Of a DNA stretch of 64,000 nucleotides, positions 1 to 7,768 are shown one piece after another (position 1 is the first letter of the stretch; each line of letters begins with the position of its first letter). The DNA is from Natrialba sp. SSL1. Lineage in GTDB: Archaea; Halobacteriota; Halobacteria; Halobacteriales; Natrialbaceae. The stretch spans positions 1 to 64,000 of the forward strand of contig NZ_MASN01000048.1 in assembly GCF_001861355.1 (NCBI RefSeq). Direction: 5' to 3'. A program made the position numbers and the translations under genes. The notes beneath the pieces are model-generated. The model was not told the DNA's origin. It was given only the letters and a program-made list of their open reading frames with translations, and did not search any database.

Positions 1-289
1 TAACCGAAATCGTCTCTAATTCCCCGAGCGAAACCAGTCCCGTTGTCGTGACTTTTGAGACGAATACTGACTCCGAAGGTGGCGCTGTCAGGACCAACGT
101 ATCATCGTCAGTGTCGACAGTGCGGGTCCGAACGCGGTGGTCGTATGCACACACTCGTCCCCTGGCGTAGCTCGTGTCTGTCTCGGTCTCGTGTGTCCAG
201 CCCAGAGTAACCATCGTCTCTGGGGGAATCACGAGGAGTTTTTTCCGACCATAGTCGTGATGGGCTGGCGTGAAGTGATCAGCAGACAT
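1..289 (-). CDS. Hypothetical protein, cut by left edge
   Basis: An open frame starts at the ATG at 289 and runs without a stop off the left end, so only about 96 N-terminal residues are visible (MSADHFTPAHH...). It overlaps the stop of the upstream gene by 11 bp, which points to translational coupling and makes it the last visible gene of the minus-strand operon that begins near 2850. Composition is acidic and hydrophilic, with no signal peptide or membrane segment in the visible part. I do not recognise the family. The reading frame is supported by the overlap and by haloarchaeal codon choice. Confidence 0.6.
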   Translation of the reverse strand, partial: MSADHFTPAHHDYGRKKLLVIPPETMVTLGWTHETETDTSYARGRVCAYDHRVRTRTVDTDDDTLVLTAPPSESVFVSKVTTTGLVSLGELETISV

Positions 290-752
290 CGAAATCACCC
301 CTCGAGAAATCCTCGCGTGTATACGGCGTCTGAGCGAGTGGTGTGACCGTCGGCAACCCGAACGTCCGAATCAGCGTTCGAATCTCTTGTTTGGTGATCG
401 GCTGGGCTGTTGGGAGTTGGTGGCTGTAGTACCGCAGGATGCCAGCAGGTGTGCCAATCGCGATCGGACTACCCAGTCTGTCGAAGACAAGAACCTCAGG
501 GTCATCGTCACCCCATGTCAGGTGCGGTCCATCCAGGAGTGATGGGAGCGTTGGCGGTGTCTGTTCTGTCTTCGTGGCGCGGTCGGGGGCATAGACGGAG
601 GGTTCGGTGACGACATCGACGTCTTGTTCGTGCCACTCCTGTCCGTCCCAGATCTCGGTTCGCCGATGCCAGCCCTCTTCGGTTGGCTCGAAGGTGAGTT
701 TCCGGGGTGGGCCATCGCGTGGCTCCCACTGGATGCTCAGTTCTTCAGGCAT
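279..752 (-). CDS. Hypothetical protein, paralogue of the 846-1556 product
   Basis: About 157 residues from the ATG at 752, which has a GGAGGG ribosome-binding site just upstream; an in-frame ATG at 788 lacks one. The product shares its layout with the 846-1556 product: an N-terminal stretch with W-x-P...GPPR-x-L and EP..EGWHRR..WDG.EW, an acidic middle, then a C-terminal block I-G-x-P-A-G-x-L-R-Y, a T-K-Q-E segment and a PLAQTPYTREDF ending. The two are therefore tandem paralogues. No catalytic motif or membrane segment is visible. It lies in the same operon and the next gene starts inside its end. Function unknown. Confidence 0.7.
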   Translation of the reverse strand: MPEELSIQWEPRDGPPRKLTFEPTEEGWHRRTEIWDGQEWHEQDVDVVTEPSVYAPDRATKTEQTPPTLPSLLDGPHLTWGDDDPEVLVFDRLGSPIAIGTPAGILRYYSHQLPTAQPITKQEIRTLIRTFGLPTVTPLAQTPYTREDFSRGDFDVC

Positions 753-845
753 CGGTCCCTCCGTGTGTGGGTTTCTGGACGAGAGCACTCATCGAACTGA
801 GCGCGGTGTTCGTGGCCAGAACCGTACGCGGTAGGTGACAGGTCA

Positions 846-1556
846 TTATGGCCCCGTGGTTGATTCAGAGCCGTTGTGAAGGCTGTCCATGAAGTGCTCT
901 CGGTTGAATTGGGTCTCTGAGAGTGGCTGGAGCGTGGGTTGGCCCTGTTGCTTGAGCTGCCGAGTGAGTTCGTCCTCGGTGATCTGGCACCACTGAGAAT
1001 CACCGTGTTGTCGGTATCGGAGTTCGCCATCAACGGCTACAACGACGGCCACTTCCGTCGTAGTCGTCGCCTCGAAGACGAGTGCCAGTGGATCTGGATG
1101 ACTTGACTTCTCGTGAAGTTTTGCCCGGAGTGTCTCGAGTCGCGGTGGATCGGTCGGAGATGGGTGGTCTGATTCAGTCGGGGCGCGTACTGCGACGTCT
1201 TCGATATCGCTCCGGTTGCGTGGTCGCCAGCCTGCCCCATCCCACTCGAGTATCCGGTGGGACCATCCCTCGTCTCCAGTCGCAGGTTCGATAATAAGCC
1301 GTCGCGGCGGAGCGCCAGTGGGCGTCCACTGGAGGGTGATTGCATCCGAGTCGGCCGTAGTTCGGGAGTCTTGCTGTTGGCGAAAGGCAAGAAGGATGGG
1401 ATCGATCTGTGAGCGGGCGTTCCGGAGTGTCTGGATCGCGTTCACCTGGAGGCTAACATCGAGGTCATTACCGTCTTCGAGGTCCCTGAGCAGGTGGTGG
1501 ATCTTGGTGTCGATCTCCTCGAGAGTCGCAATATAGTCGTCGAGGTCGTCGCTCAT
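846..1556 (-). CDS. Hypothetical protein, tandem paralogue family
   Basis: 236 residues. The first 60 residues are predicted helical (DDLDDYIATLEEIDTKIHHLL...), possibly a short coiled coil absent from the downstream paralogue. Then come the shared GAPPRRL...EP..GDEGWSHR..EWDGAGW block and a C-terminal block LALVFE...VVVAVDGELRY...W.QITEDEL ending in PLSETQFNREHF. The start codon overlaps the stop of the upstream 48-aa gene (ATGA), with GGAGGTGA upstream. A single-block relative lies at 24232-24426, so the family is scattered in this window. Family and function are not recognised. Confidence 0.72.
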   Translation of the reverse strand: MSDDLDDYIATLEEIDTKIHHLLRDLEDGNDLDVSLQVNAIQTLRNARSQIDPILLAFRQQQDSRTTADSDAITLQWTPTGAPPRRLIIEPATGDEGWSHRILEWDGAGWRPRNRSDIEDVAVRAPTESDHPSPTDPPRLETLRAKLHEKSSHPDPLALVFEATTTTEVAVVVAVDGELRYRQHGDSQWCQITEDELTRQLKQQGQPTLQPLSETQFNREHFMDSLHNGSESTTGP

Positions 1557-1699
1557 CGGCTCACCTCCGTGGCGTAGGTGTGTCGTTCGAAGTCGCCTGG
1601 TACCGTGGGTTCGACGACGGTGGCCGTTGACTGTGGTAGCGCTTCGCCCCTCTGGAGGTGAGAGTGTCGGGACTCGTGAGTTGGTGGTTTAGTCGTCAT
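1553..1699 (-). CDS. Small hypothetical protein (48 aa) in operon
   Basis: A 48-residue product (MTTKPPTHES...) starting at the ATG at 1699, which has GGAGGA a few bases upstream and overlaps the end of the 78-aa gene. Its TGA overlaps the ATG of the 236-aa gene. This chain of overlaps on both sides is the main evidence that it is translated. The sequence is polar, rich in T, H and R, and has no recognisable domain. It could instead be a short coupling peptide without independent function. Confidence 0.5.
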   Translation of the reverse strand: MTTKPPTHESRHSHLQRGEALPQSTATVVEPTVPGDFERHTYATEVSR

Positions 1700-1925
1700 C
1701 CTGTTCCTCCAGTGGTATCGGTGGGTCGGCATCGACGTCCGAAAAGAGGTTGTCGTAGAATTCCCCATCACTTTCATCCTCGTCGGGAACCAGATGATCA
1801 ACACCTGGTTTGGAGCAGATTGCTCTCAACAGCCCTTCGTTCTCGAGTTCGCCCTTTCCATCGTCTTCTTCGATGCTTGGTCCGGGCGGTGCTCGAATTG
1901 GTGAGGGCCCCCGATGGTTAGTCAT
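1689..1925 (-). CDS. Small acidic hypothetical protein (78 aa)
   Basis: A 78-residue, very acidic protein (long D/E runs at both ends, PIPLEEQDDD terminus). It starts at the ATG at 1925, overlapping the stop of the 221-aa gene by four bases, and ends inside the next small gene. The composition is typical of halophilic cytoplasmic proteins. No domain, membrane segment or cysteine cluster is visible. Its position in an unbroken series of overlapping genes suggests it works with the neighbouring unknown proteins. Confidence 0.6.
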   Translation of the reverse strand: MTNHRGPSPIRAPPGPSIEEDDGKGELENEGLLRAICSKPGVDHLVPDEDESDGEFYDNLFSDVDADPPIPLEEQDDD

Positions 1926-2587
1926 CGATTCGCACCCCGTTCGCTCAGTAGTTCAGCCACTGTGTGGCGGCGTTCGTTGGCGTTGCTGAGATCAATCGTC
2001 AGTTCCGAAATCGGTTCTCGGCCAGTTTCTCGCCATTCGCTGTTGCGGATTTCGTGGGTGATGCGCCAGGCTTCACCGCCAGTATCCGGGACGATCGTGA
2101 TCCGTTGCCGGCGGCCGTTGATTGTCGTATACTCGAGGACGAGTTTGAGGGCGTGGTCGGTATCGTGGCCACCGTCGGTCGCGATGCGTGGGTCGTCGTC
2201 GGCGTCGACCAGCAGGAGGCCGTCTCGGCCATCGGTGGTTGTGAGATCGTAGACCCGGATGTCGTCGTCAGGGTCGACCTCGAGTTCGCCGGTAACATCG
2301 GGCCCAGCCGCGATTCGAGCGCCATCGTATCGTGTACACAGTGTGTACTCGACGAGTGGATCGGTGGTCTCGGACGGCGGGACGATCGCGACGCCGTCCT
2401 CGTGGCTGATGGCGTGGACAGTGGAATTCTCCCAGTCCTGTGCGCTAACAGCAGCCGTCGAAATCATGACCGTTCGGTCGTCACTGACGGTGTAGATACC
2501 ACGGTAGCCGTTGCCCGTTGGGACGACGTATTTCGACGGGGTGGTGTCGTGTTCGGACGGTGTGTTTTCTGTCTCGTCGAGGCTCAT
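1922..2587 (-). CDS. Hypothetical acidic protein (221 aa)
   Basis: 221 residues with a polar acidic N-terminus (about 20 residues) and then a predicted beta-rich body (KYVVPTGNGYRGIYTVSD..., later DGLLLVDADDDPRIAT). A segment near residues 150-185, containing RQRITIVPDTGGEAW and TGREPISEL, loosely recalls the W/GPPR...EP..GW block of the two downstream paralogues, but the match is weak. The start overlaps the end of the upstream 88-aa frame and the stop overlaps the next start, so the gene sits inside the operon. No enzyme motif is visible. Confidence 0.7.
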   Translation of the reverse strand: MSLDETENTPSEHDTTPSKYVVPTGNGYRGIYTVSDDRTVMISTAAVSAQDWENSTVHAISHEDGVAIVPPSETTDPLVEYTLCTRYDGARIAAGPDVTGELEVDPDDDIRVYDLTTTDGRDGLLLVDADDDPRIATDGGHDTDHALKLVLEYTTINGRRQRITIVPDTGGEAWRITHEIRNSEWRETGREPISELTIDLSNANERRHTVAELLSERGANR

Positions 2588-2850
2588 TCCCCGTCACCTC
2601 TGGGCTCGAAGAGAACTGCGTCATCACCAGCGACGATAATCTCTTCCTCGTCGCGTGTGGCGCTGCGTTTAGGTGTTTCTGCGGGGAACTGTACGGATGG
2701 GCGAACCTGGGGTGTACGGTCTCTCGTCCATGCACCCGCGGTCTGACGCGGGGGCGTTTTCTGCGTAGTGTTTCCATGGCCAGTTGATCGGCCAGCTGTA
2801 CCATCGTCTGCGGGGCAATATTCATTGCCCCTCGAGCGTTCGTTTCGCAT
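2584..2850 (-). CDS. Possible first gene of the operon (88 aa)
   Basis: This 88-residue frame ends in EEEIIVAGDDAVLFEPRGDGE and its stop overlaps the ATG of the 221-aa gene, the same coupling seen between the other genes. The C-terminal third looks like real acidic haloarchaeal protein. The N-terminal half is rich in R, T and P and is less convincing. A second frame through the same DNA (starting near 2825 with MNIAPQTMVQLADQLAMETL) looks better at the N-terminus, so a frameshift or a different start is possible. Confidence 0.4.
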   Translation of the reverse strand: MRNERSRGNEYCPADDGTAGRSTGHGNTTQKTPPRQTAGAWTRDRTPQVRPSVQFPAETPKRSATRDEEEIIVAGDDAVLFEPRGDGE

Positions 2851-3048
2851 GGTCGGAAATCTCGTGCTAAGGGTGACCCGACCCAGCGTGTCTCCAGCAC
2901 GCTGAACGTTTGTTATCCAGAAGGGTCAGGTCAATAGCCACTTGACGCTGGATACTAATATAATTTACTGACGAGTAATCAGTGTTGGACAGCTTTAGAC
3001 AACTACCTGAGGACAGTTAGTCATAAGAGACTCATAATCAGTATTCGT
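2851..3048. promoter_or_regulatory. Divergent intergenic region with AT-rich promoter elements
   Basis: About 200 bp between the leftward operon and the rightward winged-helix gene. An AT-rich box (actaatataattta, about 2954-2967) stands out from the GC-rich surroundings and fits an archaeal TATA element. Positions of BRE and transcription start are not certain. The adjacent winged-helix protein is a plausible regulator of both directions, which is an inference from position only. Confidence 0.4.
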
Positions 3049-3345
3049 ATGTACATGGCTCCCGATACCTTGAATGAGATGCGCCAGGAAGCTGAGTGGA
3101 TGGTTCCATCGGACGATAAAATTCTTGAACTCGTTCGCGAGTATGGAAATTTAACTCCGACAGCAATCGAAGATCTCGATGGTCCTAGTGCTGGTCATGC
3201 CCGAAATAGATGCCCTGTGCTTGCCGAATATGGATTGCTCGATCGGATCTCTCGTGGCCTCTACGGAATCACTGAAGAAGGAGAAGCGTACCTCAATGAA
3301 GAACTCGACGCGAGCGAACTAGAGTCGACTGAGGATACAGAGTAG
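3049..3345 (+). CDS. Winged-helix protein, phiH1-repressor-like
   Basis: 98 residues. The core (residues about 20-80: DDKILELVREYGNLTPTAIED...RNRCPVLAEYGLLDRISRGLYGITEEGEAYL) has the helix-turn-helix plus wing pattern of the haloarchaeal phiH1-repressor-like family, with the typical 'L..yGLL..i..GlY.iT..G..yL' ending. An acidic tail follows. The start may be the ATG at 3049 or the second ATG at 3055. The protein is expected to bind DNA as a dimer. It lies between a divergent unknown operon and orc1, so it may regulate either; that part is inferred. Confidence 0.8.
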   Translation: MYMAPDTLNEMRQEAEWMVPSDDKILELVREYGNLTPTAIEDLDGPSAGHARNRCPVLAEYGLLDRISRGLYGITEEGEAYLNEELDASELESTEDTE

Positions 3346-3543
3346 GATCTCCACTCAGGTTACAATTACGCGGTGATAAACACAGACTCGAATTTTTGGC
3401 TCTGGTGAATCACTAGGCGGCGTCCGAATTGGAGCCTCGAGCGACGAGAGATTACGGCGAGAAGGTTCTTGTGATCGTTCTCAACAGTAGCTATCCCTCC
3501 AACAACCTCGACTGGCACTTGTCAAGGGCAGTGGGACGGGAAG

Positions 3544-3563
3544 CCGCGCCCTTCAGGGCGCGG
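3544..3563. repeat. GC-rich hairpin, IS200/IS605-type end or terminator
   Basis: A perfect 8-bp stem (CCGCGCCC / GGGCGCGG) with a TTCA loop, followed by GGAGGATGTCAC. This arrangement resembles the ends of haloarchaeal IS1341/IS605-type elements. No transposase gene is nearby, so it is a remnant or a non-autonomous copy. It lies a few bases past the stop of orc1 and could also act as a terminator for that gene. Confidence 0.5.
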
Positions 3564-3569
3564 AGGATG

Positions 3570-4862
3570 TCACTGTAGGATATCTTCGGGGGAGGAAACG
3601 CTTTCGAGTTTCTGGAGGCGGCGGTCTTCAGCAAGAGTCGCTGCAAGGACGATTGTCGGTTTGTGGTTCAGTTCGTGGTCCTTCTTGATTCCCTGCCGGT
3701 CGCCGCGTCCCTTCCGCTCGCTGATAGTCACACCGAGAAATTCGAGTTCATCAAGCAGGTCAGAGACCCGCTGATAGCCGAGGATGTTCGATTCAACGTC
3801 CTTCGCGACTGTCTGGTACCGCTCATATACTTGGGATGTAGAGACACTCGATGTCCTCCCGTCAAGCTTCTTGGCGAGTGTGTAGAGGACGAGCTTCGCC
3901 TGATCGGGGAGCGTGCTGATGCTTTTTGAGAGAAGGTCGGCTTCGACCAAGTCACGGGCCTCCTTCACGTGGGTTTCAGTTACTGTCTTGTCCATATTCC
4001 GGCGAGCCATCATCCCGGCCTTGTTCAGGAGTTCAATCGCTTTCCGAGCGTCACCGTGTTCGTCAGCAGCGAGTTCTGCAGCTGTCGGAATCGCGTTCGG
4101 TCCAAGGACGCCCTTCTCGAAGGCATCGCGACGGTTCTCGAGGATATCCTCAAGCTGACCAGCATCGTAGGCAGAGAACACGAATTCAGACCCGCCCATA
4201 GAACTATTGACACGTTGGTTGACGTCGCTCTTGAACTGGGTAGTTTTGTTTGAAATGAGGACGATGGAGATGTAAGTATCTATCTCGTCGTTCTCACGAG
4301 CACGGGAGAGTGCGTGGAGCAGCTTGTTGAAGTCTTCAAGCAGGTCGATCTCATCAAGGATGATGATGAGGCCATCGTAATGTTCGTCGACGATTCCCCA
4401 CAACTCCTCAGTGTACGTTTTCCACCCAACCCCACGCTTCGGCGGTTGGGTAGTACTGGACTGGTCTGCAATGCCATACTTCTCGTCGAGTTCGTCAAAA
4501 ATAGAGAAATACAGCGCGCGTGAGGCCCGAGTGATGGTGTTGTTGCTGTTGCAGTCGACGTAGACACTTGTCGCATGGACGTTGTTCTCTACGGCACGTT
4601 CAGCGATCTTGGAGGAGACGTGACGGGAGACGAGACTCTTCCCAGTCCCAGTCTTACCGTAGATTTGTAGGTTGTCCGGGACGTCATTGTAGATCACGTC
4701 CTCGAGGCTGAGTACGACGTTGGTGATTTCTTCTTGCCGCCCGACGATCCGGTCTTCGTCGGGGACAGTTCCAACTGAAACGAGAGACTTGTTTCTGAAG
4801 ATCCGTGGGGAGTTCCCGATGACCTGGTCCACGGAGAACCCTTCTTGATCTGTGTTGTCCAT
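3570..4862 (-). CDS. orc1/cdc6: Orc1/Cdc6 family replication initiator
   Basis: 430 residues, normal for the family. The N-terminal part has IFRNKSLVSVGTVPDEDRIVGRQEEI, the usual lead-in. Walker A GKTGTGKS is at about 69-76 and Walker B LIIILDEIDLL at about 165-175. An AAA+ lid and sensor-2 region follow, then a C-terminal winged helix (DQAKLVLYTLAKKL...). It should bind origin recognition boxes and load MCM helicase. Five box-like repeats lie directly upstream (4901-5690), so the gene and its origin form one replicon module. The lead-in and Walker A region match the second initiator starting at 63644, but the two origins carry different box sequences. Confidence 0.95.
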   Translation of the reverse strand: MDNTDQEGFSVDQVIGNSPRIFRNKSLVSVGTVPDEDRIVGRQEEITNVVLSLEDVIYNDVPDNLQIYGKTGTGKSLVSRHVSSKIAERAVENNVHATSVYVDCNSNNTITRASRALYFSIFDELDEKYGIADQSSTTQPPKRGVGWKTYTEELWGIVDEHYDGLIIILDEIDLLEDFNKLLHALSRARENDEIDTYISIVLISNKTTQFKSDVNQRVNSSMGGSEFVFSAYDAGQLEDILENRRDAFEKGVLGPNAIPTAAELAADEHGDARKAIELLNKAGMMARRNMDKTVTETHVKEARDLVEADLLSKSISTLPDQAKLVLYTLAKKLDGRTSSVSTSQVYERYQTVAKDVESNILGYQRVSDLLDELEFLGVTISERKGRGDRQGIKKDHELNHKPTIVLAATLAEDRRLQKLESVSSPEDILQ

Positions 4863-4900
4863 ATGCTGGAGTGTGAGGTGAGTCCAATAAAACTACCGAG

Positions 4901-4918
4901 GCCCAGTTTTGAGTGAGT
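4901..4918 (+). repeat. Degenerate origin recognition box
   Basis: GCCCAGTTTTGAGTGAG resembles the downstream boxes but has only a short C run and an altered core. It is the copy closest to the orc1 start and may also serve in autoregulation of orc1. Confidence 0.45.
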
Positions 4919-4974
4919 TCGCATGTAGAATCGGCTGATAGCTGTAATATCACTGGATTATTCATCCATCATCA

Positions 4975-4994
4975 CACCCCCGGTTTGGAGTGAG
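4975..4994 (+). repeat. Origin recognition box 1
   Basis: CACCCCCGGTTTGGAGTGAG, identical to box 2. It combines a C string with a GTTTGGAGTGAG core. Confidence 0.85.
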
Positions 4995-5012
4995 TAGAAC
5001 CTGATGATGCCC

Positions 5013-5032
5013 CACCCCCGGTTTGGAGTGAG
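5013..5032 (+). repeat. Origin recognition box 2
   Basis: Exact copy of box 1 in the same orientation, 38 bp downstream of it (start to start). Confidence 0.85.
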
Positions 5033-5124
5033 AAGATAACTTTTCTGATGGGTTTTCGGTTGACGTTGCTTGTGGCCTGCGTCCTTGATTAAGCAAAACC
5101 CGTCGAAAGCGAGCCGGTTGCCCC

Positions 5125-5144
5125 CACCCCTCGTTTGGAGTGAG
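5125..5144 (+). repeat. Origin recognition box 3
   Basis: CACCCCTCGTTTGGAGTGAG; one or two changes in the spacer between the C string and core. Confidence 0.83.
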
Positions 5145-5258
5145 CCTTTCAGGGATTCAATATAAATAGAATACCTTCCCAGATTAGGAACTAGTTAACA
5201 AGAGATGGTAGCAAGATAGTCCGATCAGACGAGACTGAATATGTCGATGGGGCTCCCC

Positions 5259-5278
5259 CACCCCCAGTTTGGAGTGAG
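5259..5278 (+). repeat. Origin recognition box 4
   Basis: CACCCCCAGTTTGGAGTGAG; one base differs from boxes 1 and 2. It is the last direct copy before the AT-rich stretch. Confidence 0.83.
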
Positions 5279-5670
5279 TGCCATTGGGCACAACACCGCC
5301 GTATTACGTGGAAATTTCCAGCCGAACACCTGGAGGACATTGAGGAGGAACTGTAGAACCACAACCGAAAAGGTTGTTAGAAAACCAAGTTTCGTGTCGA
5401 GCCTCCTTCTACTACTAGTCTAGAAAACTATTATATAATTAATGGAAAGGGCAAGATAGACATGAGGGGGAAAGACAGTATAATGCATATAGACACTGCT
5501 AAAGCTAGATAGAGAGTTTACGTGAGGTTAGTCTTTTAGCCGCCTTTATAGGTGGCGAGGCGGATCCCCCGCTCCACCGTGGGCGGGGCAGTTGGCTACG
5601 GCTAATTCGTGTGTTTACTACTGATCGGGAACAGTGGTTGGAGAACACCCATCTTAGGACCTTTGAGGAA

Positions 5671-5690
5671 CTCACTCCAAACAAGGGGCC
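5671..5690 (-). repeat. Inverted origin recognition box 5
   Basis: CTCACTCCAAACAAGGGGCC is the core in reverse complement followed by a G string. It faces boxes 1-4 across the AT-rich region, as expected for an origin flank. Confidence 0.7.
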
Positions 5691-6280
5691 CCCGTGTTGC
5701 CCGTTCATGATCCTGTTCTATCCACGACCTCACAAGAGGCAGGAACTGGTCGTAGAACCTTACTCAATACGCGCCTTCCATCTTGCATACCAGTGTGAAT
5801 ATCATTCTCATCTGGTAGCATCTCGACCGGTCAGTTCACACAGCTATAGCGCAGTTAGTTCATGAATAACGATGTGAAATCAACAGTGGCCCACTGCTGT
5901 ATTGAATCTCTCTATTCATCAGGGGGCTTTTGGCAGATAACATGGGTATCTGGAGCTACTTGTGTAACCGTTCTCCCTGTACTGTCCGTGCTATGTTCCT
6001 GAATCGGTCGAAATTAAATCCATGAAAAGCGGTCTATGACGCCTCCTTCGAACTGCAAAACAGGGTGACAGGGACTAGGGAATACACCAATTGGCGTGCC
6101 TCTGACACTAGGGTGAAACCCTATCTCTGATTCAGAGGTTCTATTTCAAAAACACGTCGTATTTGACCAAGCTCTGGGACCCAATTCTCCCTTAAGTGTT
6201 TCTGGTCACAAGGTAGAGCTATGACGGGAAGTCGGGTTCTCTGAGTTCTCTACCAAGGTCGAAGAGAGAGACATCGTTAT
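5691..6280. other. Gene-free stretch right of origin
   Basis: About 590 bp in which I see no convincing coding frame, RNA gene or repeat. Short open frames here lack haloarchaeal amino-acid bias. It may contain decayed DNA, since the next gene (HNH) is itself broken. Confidence 0.5.
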
Positions 6281-6550
6281 TCATGGGCCAAATCGCGAGA
6301 CCTTCCGGTACATCCGCTTCCATCGGCGGAAGGCCGTTTTCGCAGACTTGATCCCGGCAAGCACTTCAGCGAGCGTCGAGGGTTCGGCTTCAGCGTCCGT
6401 AATCGCCGTCGGAGCCACCGCATTCCTCGAGTGAACGGCGTCGTGACATGGTTTACACACCGTGACGAGGTTCTCGAGGCGGTGAACCCCACCGCGTGAC
6501 TTCGGGACGATGCGACGGCGTTCGCTGACAAGCATGGCGGCGAAGTCCAA
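6281..6550 (-). pseudogene. HNH endonuclease remnant
   Basis: The frame encodes IVPKSRGGVHRLENLVTVC-x-x-CH...H, the second half of an HNH domain (N and last H, with the C-x2-C zinc pair in VCKPCHDAVH), followed by an intact-looking C-terminal tail ending VSRFGP. The part before it is wrong. The usual HHIVP is RRIVP, so the first catalytic His is missing, and no upstream C-x2-C pair is found in frame. It is most likely an N-terminally degraded HNH gene. It lies just downstream of the CGCGG peptide gene on the same strand. Confidence 0.6.
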
Positions 6551-6619
6551 GACTGGGAGACGCTCTCTCCGACAGAACAGTGAGGCAATAACTGAAATTC
6601 GTCCCCGTTCGATGCGCCG

Positions 6620-6946
6620 CTAGTGGACATGGACACGCACGACGTGGCCGCCGCACCCACACTGGTCGACGTGCTCCCACTCGAGTTCGGCTGTATCGAA
6701 AGCCTCCGCAAGTTCGTCGTAGAGGTACTCGGAGGGATGACCGTGTGCCTCGTGGGTGACCAAATTCACGTGGTAGCCGGACGCTGTATGCTCGATGGCA
6801 TTGATCGCCTGATCGACGACTAACTCACGGTCGTCGGCGTGTTCGGGGTGTTCGAGGTTAGCCGACCACGACTGCTCGTGAATCTGGTCTGTGACCGGTT
6901 TGGCCTCTTCACGAACACGGTCGTCTGCTGTTGGAGTGTTTGCCAT
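6620..6946 (-). CDS. CGCGG-family peptide, putative radical-SAM-modified RiPP precursor
   Basis: 108 residues. The C-terminus contains Q-C-G-C-G-G-H near residues 98-104. The middle includes WSANLEHPEHADDRELVV and HVNLVTHEAHGHPSEYLYDEL. This matches my memory of the haloarchaeal 'CGCGG family' proteins, proposed precursors modified by a dedicated radical SAM enzyme. No radical SAM gene (CxxxCxxC) is visible next to it: one side is the broken HNH gene and the other is doxX/nirK on the opposite strand. An AT-rich promoter lies upstream (around 6970-6985 on the plus strand). Family assignment is fairly sure; modification is not shown. Confidence 0.7.
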   Translation of the reverse strand: MANTPTADDRVREEAKPVTDQIHEQSWSANLEHPEHADDRELVVDQAINAIEHTASGYHVNLVTHEAHGHPSEYLYDELAEAFDTAELEWEHVDQCGCGGHVVRVHVH

Positions 6947-7180
6947 ACGTATTACTTGGGCGGGACCCCCTATAGATTATATCTCGAATTACATGCTAGT
7001 GGGAACGCAGACATGTACTATGCAACAGATTTGACGTGAGCGGTTTTTTGTGTGTCTACTGACTGTGGCTGGAATCGATCGCTGGTTCGCGATCGTCGAT
7101 CCGAATAGGTGGCACTACTGAGTAGAGTCTCAAGAAGGTTTAACTACATTTAGTCATAGTTCTTGAAAGGAGATCATAAT

Positions 7181-7768
7181 ATGGCTGCACAACGACAACC
7201 ATCAGAACGGACACTCGAGTCGTCCTTTGCTGGTCGAAGCGTTTCATTCAACTATTCGGACACGTGGGTTGCGTACTCGATCGTCGGATTGCGACTTGTT
7301 ATGGCCTGGGTCTTCCTCCAGGCAGGTATTGAGAAATTGGCTGAAGGTGGATTCGGTGATCCGGTAGCCTGGTCATCTGCAGGGTATCTAAACAATGCTG
7401 TTCCGGAAGCAAACCCACTCAGCGGGCTTTTTCTGTGGTTCAGTGAGTTTGCCGCAGTCGTTGACCCGCTCGTCGTGTTTGGACAGATACTGATCGGACT
7501 TGCACTGCTTGCGGGAATTTTCTTCAGATTCGCCGCGCTAATGGGTTCTGTCCAAATGCTGTTCTTTTGGACTGCAGCCTGGCAAGGTGGCCTCGCAGCT
7601 GGATTCCCCGTGGACAATGGATACTTCATCGATAGCTCGTTTGTCTATATGCTGCTCTTATTCGGGTTGGCAGCATGGGGTGCCGGGCGCATTTTCGGAA
7701 TTGATGGCATCCTCGAACAAACGGATATCGTTCGTTCGAACCCATGGCTTCGATATCTTTTGGGGTAA
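7181..7768 (+). CDS. DoxX-family membrane protein
   Basis: About 195 residues from the ATG at 7181, preceded by AAGGAGATCA; a TTG at 7163 is less likely. Four hydrophobic segments are visible: YSIVGLRLVMAWVFLQAGIEKL with the DoxX-type 'R...G..F...G..K', VVFGQILIGLALLAGIFF, ALMGSVQMLFFWTAAW, and SSFVYMLLLFGLAAWGAG. DoxX-type proteins sit in the membrane and are linked to quinol or thiol redox work. Here the gene lies upstream of nirK on the same strand, so a role in delivering electrons or in assembling nitrite reduction is possible but inferred. Confidence 0.85.
   Translation: MAAQRQPSERTLESSFAGRSVSFNYSDTWVAYSIVGLRLVMAWVFLQAGIEKLAEGGFGDPVAWSSAGYLNNAVPEANPLSGLFLWFSEFAAVVDPLVVFGQILIGLALLAGIFFRFAALMGSVQMLFFWTAAWQGGLAAGFPVDNGYFIDSSFVYMLLLFGLAAWGAGRIFGIDGILEQTDIVRSNPWLRYLLG

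Larger units (their letters stand above)
4901..5690. other. Predicted replication origin (oriC1) upstream of orc1
   Basis: The intergenic DNA next to orc1 holds four good direct copies and one degenerate copy of a box with consensus CACCCCCGGTTTGGAGTGAG. One inverted copy lies at 5671. Between the direct and inverted sets is an AT-rich stretch (about 5395-5500, including ttatataattaatgg) that could be the unwinding element. Opposed Orc1 boxes with a G/C string around an AT-rich core, beside the initiator gene, is the standard haloarchaeal origin layout. Activity is inferred. Confidence 0.85.

Noticed and set aside
1964..2746. 260-residue plus-strand frame with few stops
   Set aside because: It is antisense to the overlapping minus-strand operon; in GC-rich haloarchaeal DNA long antisense frames are common.
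2481..2900. 139-residue minus-strand frame across the start of the left operon
   Set aside because: Its C-terminal part overlaps the well-supported 221-aa gene out of frame; only its first 25 residues (MNIAPQTMVQLADQLAMETL) look plausible, so a frameshift is noted instead of a gene.
3544..3563. TnpB-guided RNA (omega-RNA) next to the GC hairpin
   Set aside because: No TnpB gene or remnant is adjacent, so only an IS-type end or terminator can be claimed.
4975..5278. Four spaced repeats that could suggest a CRISPR array
   Set aside because: Spacing is irregular (38, 112 and 134 bp), the repeat is only 20 bp, an inverted copy exists, and an orc1 gene is adjacent; these are origin boxes. No cas gene is in the window.
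5691..6280. Several short open frames (for example near 5611-5865)
   Set aside because: Residue content is not haloarchaeal, and there is no ribosome-binding site or recognisable motif.
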